DNA of 64,000 nucleotides from Rhodopseudomonas rhenobacensis (GCF_014203125.1 NZ_JACHIH010000001.1:1-64000), one strand, 5' to 3'. Positions 1 to 9,310 are shown, counted from the stretch's first letter. Notes: a model not told the origin generated them from the sequence alone. A program made the numbers and translations.

Positions 1-111
1 CGGGGCGGGCCGCCGCGCACCCCCCCCCCCCCCCCCCCCCCGCGCGGGGGGGGGGGGGCGGGCCGCCCCCCCCCCCCCCCCCCCCCCGGGGGGGGGGGGG
101 GGGGGGGGGGG
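1..111. other. Homopolymer C/G runs, probable assembly artefact
   Basis: The first 111 bases are almost only long runs of C or G (C about 20-40, G about 46-58, C about 65-87, G about 88-112). Nothing like this occurs elsewhere in the window. It abuts a broken polA, so it most likely represents low-quality sequence at a contig edge or gap and should not be interpreted as biology. The polA frame happens to stay open through it because CCC and GGG are sense codons. Confidence 0.85.
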
Positions 112-2163
112 GCCACCACGGACGCCGGCGATCTTTTCGGGGCACCCCCCTCCCCGACCCTCCCCCGCAAGGGGGGAGGGAGCGCGCCGCAAACGGGGCA
201 AGGCCTTGCCTCGTCAGCGCGGCAATCGAACGATGCCCTCACCCCGCAACACCTCGCCGCCGCGCGGGCCGAAGAGGCGCGGAAGATCCCGGTCGACCGC
301 AACGGCTACGCCACGCTGCGCACGAGCGACGAGTTGAACCGCTGGATCGCCAAGATCCACGATCTCGGCCATGTCGCTTTCGAGGCCAAGGCCACCTTCG
401 ACATCAAGAGCGTGGTGGTCGATCCGATGCAGGCCGAACTCACCGGGCTGGCGCTGGCGCTGGGCCCCAATGAGGCCTGCTACATCCCGCTCGGCCACCG
501 GCAATCCGGCGACGCCGCGGGGCTGTTCGCCGCAGGCCTGGCGCCCGAGCAGATCGCGACCCGCGAGGCGCTGGAGGCGCTGCGGCCGCTGCTGGAGTCG
601 CCCGGCGTGCTCAAGGTCGGCTTCAACATCAAATTCACCGCGGTGCTGCTGGCGCAGCACGGCATCACGCTGCAAAACACCGACGACGTGCAGCTGATGT
701 CGTATGCGCTCGACGCCGGCCGCCACGCCCACGGGCTCGACGCGCTCGCCGAGAACTGGCTCGGCCACAAGACGCTGAGCTATGGCGAGGTGATCGGCAG
801 CGGCAAGGCCAAGCTGTCGTTCGACCAGGTCGCGATCGAGCGCGCCACCTGCTACGCCGCCGAAGACGCCGACGTGGCGCTGCGGCTGTGGCGGGTGCTG
901 AAGCCGCGGCTGGTCGCCGAGCGGATGATGACGGTGTACGAGACGCTGGAGCGGCCGTTGATCGGCGTGCTGGCGCGGATGGAACGGCGCGGCATCTCGA
1001 TCGACCGCCAGGAGCTGGCGCGGCTGTCGGGCGATTTCGCCCAGACCGCGGCGCGGATCGAAGCCGAGATCCGCGAGATCGCTGGCGAACAGATCAACAT
1101 CGGCAGCCCGAAGCAGCTCGGCGATATTCTGTTCGGCAAGATGGGGCTGCCGGGCGGCTCCAAGACCAAGACCGGGGCGTGGTCGACCTCGGCGCAGATC
1201 CTGGAAGAGCTCGCCGAACAGGGCCACGACTTCCCGCGAAAGATCCTCGATTGGCGGCAGGTGTCGAAGCTGCGCTCCACCTACACCGACGCGCTGCCGA
1301 CTTACGTGCATCCGCAGACCCAGCGGGTGCACACCACCTACGCGCTGGCGGCGACCACCACGGGACGGCTGTCGTCGAACGAGCCGAACCTGCAGAACAT
1401 CCCGGTGCGCACCGAGGACGGCCGCAAGATCCGCCGCGCCTTCATTGCCGCCCCCGGCCACAAGCTCGTCTCGGCGGACTATTCGCAGATCGAACTGCGG
1501 CTGCTCGCCGAGATCGCCGACATCCCGGTGTTGAAACAGGCGTTCCAGGACGGCCTCGACATCCACGCCATGACCGCGTCGGAAATGTTCGGCGTGCCGA
1601 TCAAGGATATGCCGGGCGAGGTGCGTCGCCGGGCGAAAGCGATCAATTTCGGCATCATCTACGGCATCTCGGCGTTCGGCCTCGCCAACCAGCTCGGCAT
1701 CCCGCGCGAGGAGGCCGGCGCCTATATCAAGAAGTACTTCGAGCGCTTCCCCGGCATCCGCGCCTATATGGACGCCACGCGCGACTTCTGCCGCGCCCAC
1801 GGCTATGTCGAGACGCTGTTCGGTCGCAAGTGCCATTACCCGGACATCAAGGCCAGCAACGCCTCGGTGCGCGCCTTCAACGAGCGCGCCGCGATCAATG
1901 CGCGGCTGCAAGGCACCGCCGCCGACATCATCCGCCGCGCCATGGTGCGGATGGAGGACGCGCTCGCCGAAAAGAAACTCTCGGCGCAGATGCTGTTGCA
2001 AGTTCATGACGAATTGATCTTCGAGGTGCCGGACGACGAGGTCGCGGCGACCTTGCCGGTGGTGCAGCACGTCATGCAGGACGCCCCGTTCCCGGCGGTG
2101 CTGCTGTCGGTGCCGCTGCAGGTCGACGCGCGGGCGGCGGCCAACTGGGACGAAGCGCATTGA
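112..2163 (+). CDS. polA: DNA polymerase I, 5'-truncated
   Basis: C-terminal two thirds of DNA polymerase I, which fills gaps after primer removal and repair. The 5' nuclease domain is missing because the gene runs into the artefactual C/G runs at the left edge. The remaining part has the 3'-5' exonuclease-like domain (about 340-900) and the complete polymerase domain: motif [11 protein letters not shown], the O-helix [14 protein letters not shown] and motif [12 protein letters not shown]. The exonuclease domain looks degenerate: the first DxE motif reads EAKA (382-393) and the second reads NIKFTAVLL without its Asp, while the third (YAAEDAD) is kept. That suggests loss of proofreading. The linker before it (about 142-186) encodes [11 protein letters not shown] from a palindromic repeat. 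Start is not in the window; the frame is open upstream of the first ATG-like codon. Confidence 0.93.
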   Translation, partial: ATTDAGDLFGAPPSPTLPRKGGGSAPQTGQGLASSARQSNDALTPQHLAAARAEEARKIPVDRNGYATLRTSDELNRWIAKIHDLGHVAFEAKATFDIKSVVVDPMQAELTGLALALGPNEACYIPLGHRQSGDAAGLFAAGLAPEQIATREALEALRPLLESPGVLKVGFNIKFTAVLLAQHGITLQNTDDVQLMSYALDAGRHAHGLDALAENWLGHKTLSYGEVIGSGKAKLSFDQVAIERATCYAAEDADVALRLWRVLKPRLVAERMMTVYETLERPLIGVLARMERRGISIDRQELARLSGDFAQTAARIEAEIREIAGEQINIGSPKQLGDILFGKMGLPGGSKTKTGAWSTSAQILEELAEQGHDFPRKILDWRQVSKLRSTYTDALPTYVHPQTQRVHTTYALAATTTGRLSSNEPNLQNIPVRTEDGRKIRRAFIAAPGHKLVSADYSQIELRLLAEIADIPVLKQAFQDGLDIHAMTASEMFGVPIKDMPGEVRRRAKAINFGIIYGISAFGLANQLGIPREEAGAYIKKYFERFPGIRAYMDATRDFCRAHGYVETLFGRKCHYPDIKASNASVRAFNERAAINARLQGTAADIIRRAMVRMEDALAEKKLSAQMLLQVHDELIFEVPDDEVAATLPVVQHVMQDAPFPAVLLSVPLQVDARAAANWDEAH
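158..180 (+). repeat. In-frame palindrome inside polA
   Basis: CCCTCCCCC (158-166), loop GCAA, GGGGGGAGGG (171-180) forms a near-perfect hairpin within the polA reading frame and is translated as part of [11 protein letters not shown]. It lies in the linker between the 5' nuclease and exonuclease-like domains, where an insertion would be tolerated. Being a GC hairpin, it may also explain why the sequence just upstream is unreliable. Confidence 0.6.
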
Positions 2164-2178
2164 GCGCTCATGGCGCCG

Positions 2179-2313
2179 TGCCCCGGACGCGGCGCAGCGC
2201 GCCGCGCTTTGCGGCGTGGTGCGCTGCAGATCCGGGGCCGTAACGGAACGCGGCCTTCGTAACGGTCCCGGCTCGCTGCGCACCGCTTCGCGCTGCGCCG
2301 CGTCCGGGACACG
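2179..2313. repeat. Palindromic intergenic repeat, family B (copy 1)
   Basis: About 135 bp between polA and pyrE. It starts with GTGCCCCGGACGC and ends with GCGTCCGGGACAC, with an inner GGTGCGCTGCAGA..CGGGGCCGT..ACGG..GGTCCCGGCTCGC block. Similar units lie at 18627, 34711, 48347 and 53672. The ends are inverted repeats, so the element can fold as a long hairpin. No coding function is supported. Confidence 0.75.
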
Positions 2314-2413
2314 CGCAATGCCCGACCGACCTTCCTCACCCCGCGATCTCCGCTGGAGTTCGTCGGCCGCCGCCGATAGATTGCGGCGCAATCTCAAGCC
2401 CAAGAGAATCATC

Positions 2414-2977
2414 GTGTCGAAATCCGCCTCCCGCGCCCGCCTCGCCGACATCATCCGCGCCCGTTCGTTCGGCCGCGGCGAAATCACCTTGGCCTCGGGC
2501 CGCAAGAGCGACTTCTATTTCAACCTGAAGCCGACCATGCTCGACCCCGAGGGCGCAGCCTTGCTGGCCGAACTGACCTTCGAGGCGCTGCGCGAAGACA
2601 ACGTCGATTATATCGGCGGGCTGGAGATGGGCGCGGTGCCGCTGGCCGGCGCGATCGCGCAATTGTCTTGGCTGAAGAACCATCCGATCGCGGCGTTCTT
2701 CGTGCGCAAGAAGCCGAAGGAGCACGGCGCCCGGCTCTCGGTCGAGGGGCTGTCAAAGACGGAAACCCTGCAAGGCAAGCGGGTGGTGATCGTCGAGGAC
2801 GTCACCACCACCGGCGGCTCGGCGATCAAGGCCGCCGAATCGGTGCGCGAGGCCGGCGGCGTGATCGTGCTGGTGCTGACCATGGTCGACCGCGAAGAAG
2901 GCGCCACCGAAGCCTTCGCCGCCGCCGGGCTGCCGTTCCGCTCGCTGTACAAGGCGAGCGAATTTCTCAAGGCCTGA
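2414..2977 (+). CDS. pyrE: Orotate phosphoribosyltransferase
   Basis: Converts orotate and PRPP to orotidine 5'-monophosphate in de novo pyrimidine synthesis, in the cytoplasm. The 187-residue product carries the PRPP-binding signature [14 protein letters not shown] near residue 120 and the family segment [16 protein letters not shown] near residue 30. I chose the GTG at 2414 (product begins [19 protein letters not shown]) because this gives the normal family length; a longer open frame upstream runs through the family B repeat and looks like spurious translation. It is monocistronic as far as can be seen. Confidence 0.95.
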   Translation: MSKSASRARLADIIRARSFGRGEITLASGRKSDFYFNLKPTMLDPEGAALLAELTFEALREDNVDYIGGLEMGAVPLAGAIAQLSWLKNHPIAAFFVRKKPKEHGARLSVEGLSKTETLQGKRVVIVEDVTTTGGSAIKAAESVREAGGVIVLVLTMVDREEGATEAFAAAGLPFRSLYKASEFLKA

Positions 2978-3084
2978 CCCCTCCCGCGTCGCGCGCTTAC
3001 TCGGCGTTTACCATCCCGCATTAAAGTTGCGCCAACGCCGGGCAAACGATCCGGCCTGGCACGACGGCCTGGGTGGAGTGAGCG

Positions 3085-3873
3085 TTGCGTCAACAGTTCG
3101 AATTTGCGCGGGCGCGCCGCGGCGCGACGCTGGCCCTCGCTTTGGCGGTCGCGCTGGCCCCGCAATTCGCCGCCGCCGAGAACTTCTTCGAGGCGCTGTT
3201 CGGCGGACTGCAGCCAAAGCCGCAGCAGCGCGGCGCGCCGACACCCTCGAACTTCTTTGCCGATCCGTTCGGCCTCAACCAGCAGGCTGCCCCGCCGCCG
3301 CCCCGCCCGGTGACAGCCTCCGGCTCCGGCCCGGCGTTCTGCGTGCGCAGCTGCGACGGCCGGTATTTTCCGCTGACCGCGCGCGGCGGCGCCACCCCGG
3401 CGCAGATGTGCCAGGCGTTCTGTCCGGCGAGCCCGACCAAGGTGTATTTCGGCAGCAATATCGACGGCGCCACCGCCGGCAATGGCGAGCGCTACGCCGA
3501 CAGCGACAACGCCTTCGCCTATCGCAAGGCGCTGAAGCCGGATTGCACCTGCAACGGCCGCGATCCCGCCGGCCTCGCCCCGGTGGACCTCACGCTCGAC
3601 ACCTCGCTGCGCTCCGGCGACATCATCGCCACCACCAATGGTCTCGTGGCCTATTCGGGGGTGCGGGTCGGCGCCAACCAGACCGCGGAATTCACCCCGG
3701 TGAATTCCTATCCGGGGCTCACCGCCGAGGTCCGCGCCAGGCTCGGCGAAATGAAGGTGGCGCCGGTCAGCGCCGACATGCTGACCGAGACCGCACCGCT
3801 CGCCGACGTGGCGCTGCCGCCGGAGCCGGCCAAACCGGCGCCCGCCAAGGGCAAACGCGCCGAAGCGCGGTGA
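3085..3873 (+). CDS. DUF2865 family secreted protein
   Basis: A 262-residue protein with a hydrophobic signal peptide (residues about 12-31, ending AAAEN), then a Pro-rich stretch, then a cysteine-rich core: CVRSCDGRYFPL, MCQAFC, and CTCNG. That pattern (six cysteines around CDGRYFPL) is the DUF2865 family of Hyphomicrobiales, function unknown, probably periplasmic with disulfides. The C-terminus is Ala/Pro/Lys-rich. The start is a TTG at 3085 preceded by a GGAGTGAG-like ribosome site; the in-frame GTG further upstream is cut off by a stop. Confidence 0.8.
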   Translation: MRQQFEFARARRGATLALALAVALAPQFAAAENFFEALFGGLQPKPQQRGAPTPSNFFADPFGLNQQAAPPPPRPVTASGSGPAFCVRSCDGRYFPLTARGGATPAQMCQAFCPASPTKVYFGSNIDGATAGNGERYADSDNAFAYRKALKPDCTCNGRDPAGLAPVDLTLDTSLRSGDIIATTNGLVAYSGVRVGANQTAEFTPVNSYPGLTAEVRARLGEMKVAPVSADMLTETAPLADVALPPEPAKPAPAKGKRAEAR

Positions 3874-3907
3874 CATCAGCATTCAAGATTTGAGGAATTT
3901 CGACGCC

Positions 3908-3953
3908 GTCATTCCGGGGCGCGAAGCCGCAGGCTGAGCGAACCCGGAATGAC
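3908..3953. repeat. Palindromic intergenic repeat, family A (short copy)
   Basis: A half-length copy: GTCATTCCGGGGCGCGA..GCGAACCCGGAATGAC, with inverted ends. Full copies of about 125 bp lie at 7318, 38723 and 52407. It sits between two convergent genes. Confidence 0.75.
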
Positions 3954-3963
3954 CGGCCTTGGT

Positions 3964-4395
3964 CTAGCGTCCCCGGACGATGCCGATCACATTCGGCGCC
4001 GACAGATACGCCTCCTCGATCCGGGCGCGGGCTGCGGCGCGGTTGTCGGGCGTCAGCAGGCCGCGCTGCTCGGCCAGAATCATCCAGCAATAGCCCCACC
4101 AGTCGGTCAGCATGCCGTGATCGTCGATCAGGTCGTAGCCCTGCCGGGCGGCAAAGATCCGGGCTTCGGCCTCGTCCAGCGAATCAAGCCAGGCGTGGTC
4201 GGCGGCAGAGAAGAGTTCGTCGCTGATATCATCGGTGCTGTAGCCCCAGATCGACTGGCACACCGCGTTGAATTCGCGGTCGAGCTGGTCGTCGTCGACC
4301 TGCTGCCGACCCGCCATCTGATGCAGCCGCGACAGCGACCGCGCGAAATCGGCGATTCGGGTCAGTGCGAACGACTCAAAAGCAGTGGTGGACAT
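3964..4395 (-). CDS. Conserved-looking hypothetical protein, 143 aa
   Basis: I do not recognise a family. The product is acidic and rich in Asp, Ala and aromatic residues (an internal segment reads DDHGMLTDWWGYCWMIL), with no signal peptide or membrane helix, so probably a soluble cytoplasmic protein. An ATG seven codons upstream (4416) is possible, but the ATG at 4395 has a TGAGGA ribosome site about five bases before it and is preferred. It is convergent with the DUF2865 gene and separated from glgP by a 361-base gap. Confidence 0.6.
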   Translation of the reverse strand: MSTTAFESFALTRIADFARSLSRLHQMAGRQQVDDDQLDREFNAVCQSIWGYSTDDISDELFSAADHAWLDSLDEAEARIFAARQGYDLIDDHGMLTDWWGYCWMILAEQRGLLTPDNRAAARARIEEAYLSAPNVIGIVRGR

Positions 4396-4756
4396 GTAGT
4401 CCTCACAAATTGCCAAAGGCCCCAGATGTTGTAGCCGCGAGGGCCCGAATCACTATGTTATATCAATGGCTTGGCAAAGTGTTCGCAATTTGTTCGCAAG
4501 CCCTCGGCCGCGGCGTGTCGCCGCCGCGACGGCGCCCGCCGGGGCTTGGGTGCGGCCCAACGGTATCCGGCGCCTCCGGTGTCCACCGAACTTGTCACCT
4601 CGTGATTTGCTCGCAACACTCCGGTGCTAGGTTGCCAAACGCGACGCATGCCTAAAAGCCATGCATCGCAGCGCCCAAACGATCGCCGCACCGCGGGTTC
4701 CGATCCACTGGGAATGCGCGTATGATCAGGCCTAACGCCAGTTTTAGGGTAACATT
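4396..4756. other. Intergenic region between divergent genes
   Basis: Contains no supportable gene. It has two direct copies of TGTTCGCAA about 11 bp apart (around 4480-4500), which could be an operator, and a GC-rich inverted segment (about 4505-4540). It should carry the promoters of the hypothetical gene on the left and glgP on the right, but I cannot assign -35/-10 boxes with confidence. Confidence 0.4.
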
Positions 4757-7273
4757 TTGCCAATTCAATCGACCACCGACGACTTCCGCCTGGCCAAGCC
4801 GCCGCTCGACGAGCTGGCTTTGGCCGAAATCAAAACCGCCATCGTCGCCAAGCTCACGCTGGCGATCGGCAAGGAAGCCGCGCTTGCCACCAAGCACGAC
4901 TGGTACAAGGCCGCAGCCTTGGCGCTGCGCGACCGCATCGTGCATCGCTGGCTGATGTCCGAGAAGGACAGCTACGACGCCGGCCGCAAGCGGGTGTATT
5001 ACCTGTCGCTGGAGTTCCTGATCGGCCGGCTGTTCACCGACGCGCTGAACAATATGGGCCTGCTGCCGCTGTTCGACGCCGCCCTCGGCGACCTCGGCGT
5101 CGGCCTGTCGGAGCTGCGCAAATGCGAGCCCGACGCCGCACTCGGCAATGGCGGCCTCGGCCGGCTCGCCGCCTGCTTCATGGAAAGCATGGCGACGCTG
5201 GAGATCCCGGCGTTCGGCTACGGCATCCGCTACGATTTCGGCCTGTTCCGCCAGATCATCACCCAGGGCTGGCAGCAGGAATATCCCGACGAATGGCTGG
5301 GCTTCGGCAATCCGTGGGAATTGCAGCGGCCGGAGGTGGTCTATCAGGTGCATTTCGGCGGCAGCGTCGAGCATTCGGTCGACTCCCGCGGCCAAGAACG
5401 CGCGATCTGGTATCCTGGTGAGACCGTGCAGGCGGTGGCCTACGACACCCCGATCGTCGGCTGGCGCGGCAAGCACGTCAACGCGCTGCGGCTGTGGTCG
5501 GCGCGGGCGCCCGATCCGCTGCGGATCGACGTGTTCAACACCGGCGACTATTTGGGCGCCACCGCCCACGAGGCGCGCGCCGAGGCGATCTGCAAATTCC
5601 TCTACCCCAACGACGAAAGCGCCGCCGGCCGCGAATTGCGGCTGCGGCAGGAATACTTCTTCGTCTCGGCGTCGCTGCAGGACCTGATCAAGCGGCATCT
5701 GCACGCCGAAGGCCAGCTGCGCAGCCTGGCCAAGAAGGCCGCGGTGCAGCTCAACGACACCCATCCGAGCCTCGCCGTCACCGAACTGATGCGGATCCTG
5801 ATCGATCACCACGGCATGCAATGGGACGACGCCTGGGAAATCACCCGCGCGACGCTGTCCTACACCAACCACACGCTGCTGCCGGAGGCGCTGGAAACCT
5901 GGCCGGTCGAGTTGTTCGAGCGCTGCCTGCCGCGGCATCTCGAGATCATCTACCGCATCAACGAGCTGCATCTCGGCCTCGCCAATGCGTGCTGCCCGGG
6001 CGACGTCGATTTCCGCGCCTCGGTGTCGCTGATCGACGAGAAGGCCGGGCGGCGGGTGCGGATGGGCCATCTGGCGTTCATCGGCTCGCACCGCATCAAC
6101 GGCGTCTCGGCGATGCACTCCGACCTGATGAAGGAGACGGTGTTTCACGATTTGCACCATCTCTATCCCGGCCGCATCACCAACAAGACCAACGGCATCA
6201 CCTTCCGCCGCTGGCTGATGCTGGCCAATCCCGGGCTCACCGAGCTCGCGCGCGCCACCTGCGGCGACGAGGTGCTGGACGATCCGAGCCGTCTCGACCG
6301 GATGGAGGACTACGCCGGCGACAGCGCCTTCCAGCAGCAGTTCCGCAACGTCAAGCATCGCAACAAGGTGGCGTTGAGCCGGCTGATCGGCGAACGGCTC
6401 GGCATCAAGATCGACGCCAGCGCGCTGTTCGACGTGCAGATCAAGCGGATCCACGAATACAAGCGCCAGCTGCTCAACGTGCTGGAAACCATCGCGCTGT
6501 ACTACGCGATCAAGGACGAGCCGCAGCGCGATTGGGTGCCGCGGGTCAAGATCTTCTCCGGCAAGGCCGCGGCGAGCTATCGCTACGCCAAATTGATCAT
6601 CAAGCTGATCAACGACGTCGCCGAGACCATCAACAACGATCCGGACATCGCTGACCGGCTCAAGGTGGTGTTCCTGGCCGACTACAATGTCAGCCTGGCC
6701 GAGGTGATCATCCCGGCCGCCGACCTGTCGGAGCAGATCTCCACCGCCGGCATGGAGGCGTCGGGCACCGGCAACATGAAGCTCGGCCTGAACGGCGCGC
6801 TGACCATCGGCACGCTGGACGGCGCCAATATCGAAATGCGCGACCACGTCGGCGCCGAAAACATCGCGATCTTCGGCATGGAAGCGCTCGAAGTGGTGGC
6901 GCGCCGGGCCCAGGGGCTCGACGCCACCGACGTGATCGGGCGCTCGCCGCATCTGGCGCGGGCGATCCGCGCCGTCGATTCCGGGGTGTTCTCGCCGGAC
7001 GACGTCGGCCGCTTCGCCTCGATCGCGCACGCGCTGCGCCATCTCGACCACTACATGGTCAGCGCCGATTTCGACTCCTACTACGAAGCCCAGCGCGGCA
7101 TCGACGCGCGCTGGAGCGCCGGCCCGGCCTGGACCCGGGCGGCGATTCTCAACGTGTCGCGGATGGCGTGGTTCTCCTCGGACCGCACGATTCGGGAATA
7201 CGCCGAGGACATCTGGGACGTCCCGACCACGCCGGCGGCGCAGCCGGCGCCGGTCCGCCAGGCCAAGCGGTAG
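4757..7273 (+). CDS. glgP: Glycogen/starch phosphorylase
   Basis: GT35-family phosphorylase of 838 residues, the normal length, releasing glucose-1-phosphate from glycogen or maltodextrins. The PLP-site signature EASGTGNMKLGLNGALTIGT is present near residue 675, with its Lys as the Schiff-base residue, and NGGLGRLAACFMES near residue 130 is the conserved N-terminal motif. The frame opens with TTG at 4757 with AGGG eight bases upstream; a non-ATG start is inferred since no in-frame ATG fits the conserved N-terminus. No other glycogen gene is adjacent; the GH13 enzyme at 36 kb could work on related substrates. Confidence 0.95.
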   Translation: MPIQSTTDDFRLAKPPLDELALAEIKTAIVAKLTLAIGKEAALATKHDWYKAAALALRDRIVHRWLMSEKDSYDAGRKRVYYLSLEFLIGRLFTDALNNMGLLPLFDAALGDLGVGLSELRKCEPDAALGNGGLGRLAACFMESMATLEIPAFGYGIRYDFGLFRQIITQGWQQEYPDEWLGFGNPWELQRPEVVYQVHFGGSVEHSVDSRGQERAIWYPGETVQAVAYDTPIVGWRGKHVNALRLWSARAPDPLRIDVFNTGDYLGATAHEARAEAICKFLYPNDESAAGRELRLRQEYFFVSASLQDLIKRHLHAEGQLRSLAKKAAVQLNDTHPSLAVTELMRILIDHHGMQWDDAWEITRATLSYTNHTLLPEALETWPVELFERCLPRHLEIIYRINELHLGLANACCPGDVDFRASVSLIDEKAGRRVRMGHLAFIGSHRINGVSAMHSDLMKETVFHDLHHLYPGRITNKTNGITFRRWLMLANPGLTELARATCGDEVLDDPSRLDRMEDYAGDSAFQQQFRNVKHRNKVALSRLIGERLGIKIDASALFDVQIKRIHEYKRQLLNVLETIALYYAIKDEPQRDWVPRVKIFSGKAAASYRYAKLIIKLINDVAETINNDPDIADRLKVVFLADYNVSLAEVIIPAADLSEQISTAGMEASGTGNMKLGLNGALTIGTLDGANIEMRDHVGAENIAIFGMEALEVVARRAQGLDATDVIGRSPHLARAIRAVDSGVFSPDDVGRFASIAHALRHLDHYMVSADFDSYYEAQRGIDARWSAGPAWTRAAILNVSRMAWFSSDRTIREYAEDIWDVPTTPAAQPAPVRQAKR

Positions 7274-7282
7274 TTCGGAGCC

Positions 7283-7314
7283 GTGCGTGGGGCGGGCTCG
7301 CCCGCCCCACGCAC
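7283..7314 (+). terminator. 15-bp stem-loop after glgP
   Basis: GTGCGTGGGGCGGGC (7283-7297) pairs perfectly with GCCCGCCCCACGCAC (7300-7314) across a two-base loop, ten bases after the glgP stop. There is no T-run behind it, so it may act as a 3' stabilising or Rho-assisted terminator rather than a classical intrinsic terminator. Confidence 0.5.
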
Positions 7315-7317
7315 CGA

Positions 7318-7443
7318 GTCATTCCGGGGCGCGAGGCCGAAAGGCCGAGCGAACCCGGAATCTCGCTGCGGGCGCGAGAGTCTTCCACGTGTTGCAAGAT
7401 TCCGGGTTCGCTCACGGCTGTCGCCGTTCGCGCCCCGGAATGA
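7318..7443. repeat. Palindromic intergenic repeat, family A (full copy)
   Basis: Outer ends GTCATTCCGGGGCGCGAG and GCGCCCCGGAATGAC are inverted, and inner GAACCCGGAATCTCGC and GCAAGATTCCGGGTTCGC are also inverted, so the unit is a nested palindrome of about 125 bp. It lies between convergent glgP and the DUF2125 gene. Confidence 0.8.
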
Positions 7444-7482
7444 CACGCTCGGAGGTTGGCCGCGCTAAAAAACCTTGTCGCG

Positions 7483-8670
7483 CTAAAACAGCGGCGGGAT
7501 CTGCGCCACCTGCAGCGGCCCGATGAACACCGCGCCGTCGACGAAGCGCAGCGGGAAGGCCCGCGCCGGGCGACCCTCCAGCACGGCGTCCTTGCCGAGC
7601 GCGTTGATGCCGACGGCGACGCCGGCATTGGCGTTCTGCCGCACCGCCTTGCCGAGCCCGGGGATGGCGCGGTCGAGCGCGCCGAGCACGCTGTTGACGT
7701 CCTTGGCCCGCACCCCCGGCGCCACCCGGTCGAGCGTCGCCTGCGGCACGCCCTGCTCCAGCATCTTGTCGATGCCGAGCGCCGGGACCACCTTGTCGAT
7801 GCCCGCCACCGTCATCTGCAATTCGCCGTCGAGCCGGCCGTTCGGGCTGAGCCCGAGCGTCCCGGTCGCAACCGCCACCAGCTCGCCCTGCTGGATTCGC
7901 GCGCGGCTGATCTCGACCTTGCCGCCGGCGGCCTGCAGCTCGCGAAACCGCTGCGGCCAGGGCTTTGGCGAAAAATCCTGCAGCCCGCTCAGCACCGCGC
8001 GGACGTCGGCGTCGAACGGCTCGGCCAACAGCGGATGCAGATCGTGCAGGCTGGCGCCTGCCAATTGCAGCACCGCCTCGAGCTGCCGCGACGCCGGCGG
8101 CATCGCGTCGAGCAGGCGGCCGTGCAGTTCGGCGTGGCGGGCGCGGCCCAGCGGGGTTTGCGCCGAGCCGGCGAGCCGATCCACCGCGGCGTCGTCGAAC
8201 ACGATGGACGCGCGCTGCGGCACCCCGGGCAGTCCGACCACGCTGGCGCGGGCGACGCTCCAGCTCACCGCCAGCGACGGCGGCTGGCCCGGCCCCGCCA
8301 GCACCGCGGGCGCGGCGAATTCGGCGATCAACAGCCGCGGATCGTAGATCTGCCCGACCACCAATATTTCGCCGAGCTTGGCGATCATCGGCGTCTGCTG
8401 CGGCGAGGCCGCCTGCGAGGTCAAAGCGACGCTGGCGTCCTTGCAGCGCACTTCCAGCCGGAACGGAAACCCGGCCACCGAACGGCTGCCGCAATCATAG
8501 GCCCGGCCGGACGCTGCTTCGCGGGCGCGCCAGGCGTCGACCGATTGATCGAGCCTGCCGGCGGTGTAAAACCAGAAGCCGCTCCAGGCCGCGGCCGCCG
8601 CCAGCAGCACAATCGGCAACACGAAAACCGGCCAAAGCCGTCGGCGCGGCGTGAGAAGCATTTCGGACAT
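7483..8670 (-). CDS. DUF2125 domain-containing membrane-anchored protein
   Basis: The 395-residue product has one N-terminal membrane helix (residues about 12-35, FVLPIVLLAAAAAWSGFWFY) and a large extracytoplasmic domain. The segment following the helix (WRAREAASGRAYDCGSRSVAGFPFRLEVRC) is the start of the DUF2125 family found across Hyphomicrobiales; function is unknown. It is divergent from the ChaC-like gene with only about 30 bases between the starts, so their promoters must overlap. Confidence 0.8.
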   Translation of the reverse strand: MSEMLLTPRRRLWPVFVLPIVLLAAAAAWSGFWFYTAGRLDQSVDAWRAREAASGRAYDCGSRSVAGFPFRLEVRCKDASVALTSQAASPQQTPMIAKLGEILVVGQIYDPRLLIAEFAAPAVLAGPGQPPSLAVSWSVARASVVGLPGVPQRASIVFDDAAVDRLAGSAQTPLGRARHAELHGRLLDAMPPASRQLEAVLQLAGASLHDLHPLLAEPFDADVRAVLSGLQDFSPKPWPQRFRELQAAGGKVEISRARIQQGELVAVATGTLGLSPNGRLDGELQMTVAGIDKVVPALGIDKMLEQGVPQATLDRVAPGVRAKDVNSVLGALDRAIPGLGKAVRQNANAGVAVGINALGKDAVLEGRPARAFPLRFVDGAVFIGPLQVAQIPPLF

Positions 8671-8700
8671 GCGGCGACCCTAGACCCGAGATTTTGTCAA

Positions 8701-9297
8701 TTGAGCGATCCCCATATCACGTCGGCGAATAACCTGCCCGATGCCGCGACCGCCGCGGGCGACCTCTGGGTGTTCGGCTACGGTTCGCTGATGTGGAACC
8801 CGGGCTTCGGCTTTCTCGAACAGGTGCCGGCGCGGCTGATCGGCGAGCACCGCGCGCTCTGCGTCTATTCCTTCGTGCATCGCGGCACCCCCGAACAGCC
8901 CGGCCTGGTGCTCGGACTGGACCGCGGCGGCGCCTGCCGCGGCGTCGCGTTCCGGGTCGCGGCGGCGAACCGCGCCGACACCATCGAGTATTTGCGCGGA
9001 CGCGAGCAGGTCACCAGCGTCTATCGCGAGGTGATGCGTTCGGTCTGGCTGCAGGACGACGCCCGCCGCCGGGTCAGCGCGTTGGCCTATGTGGTCGACC
9101 GCGGCCACGCGCAATATGCCGGGCGGCTCACCGAGGCCGAGCAGCTGCGCTACGTGCGGCAGGGCCACGGCCAGTCCGGCCCGAACCGCGACTATGTGCT
9201 GTCGACGGTCGAAGCGCTGGAGGCGCAAGGCTGCCGCGATGCGCAGCTGCATCGGCTGGCGATCCGGTTGCGCGACGATACCCCGCTGCACCGTTAA
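8701..9297 (+). CDS. Gamma-glutamylcyclotransferase, ChaC family
   Basis: ChaC-type gamma-glutamylcyclotransferase, which releases 5-oxoproline from glutathione or gamma-glutamyl peptides in the cytoplasm. The hallmark is the substrate-binding loop WVFGYGSLMWNPGF near residue 23. The 198-residue length fits. I take a TTG at 8701 as start because the open frame upstream is antisense to the DUF2125 gene. It ends 13 bases from the convergent plsC. Confidence 0.85.
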   Translation: MSDPHITSANNLPDAATAAGDLWVFGYGSLMWNPGFGFLEQVPARLIGEHRALCVYSFVHRGTPEQPGLVLGLDRGGACRGVAFRVAAANRADTIEYLRGREQVTSVYREVMRSVWLQDDARRRVSALAYVVDRGHAQYAGRLTEAEQLRYVRQGHGQSGPNRDYVLSTVEALEAQGCRDAQLHRLAIRLRDDTPLHR

Positions 9298-9310
9298 AGC
9301 GCTATGGCTG

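Noticed and set aside
2216..2413. N-terminal extension of pyrE
   Set aside because: Encoded by the family B repeat and not similar to PyrE.
214..2505. A 763-codon open frame on the minus strand across polA
   Set aside because: Its translation is Arg/Gln/His-rich with no family likeness, and lies opposite a clear polA reading frame; long antisense frames are expected in GC-rich codon usage.
7456..8700. Upstream part of the open frame leading into the ChaC-like gene
   Set aside because: Antisense to the DUF2125 gene; the ChaC similarity starts only after the TTG at 8701.
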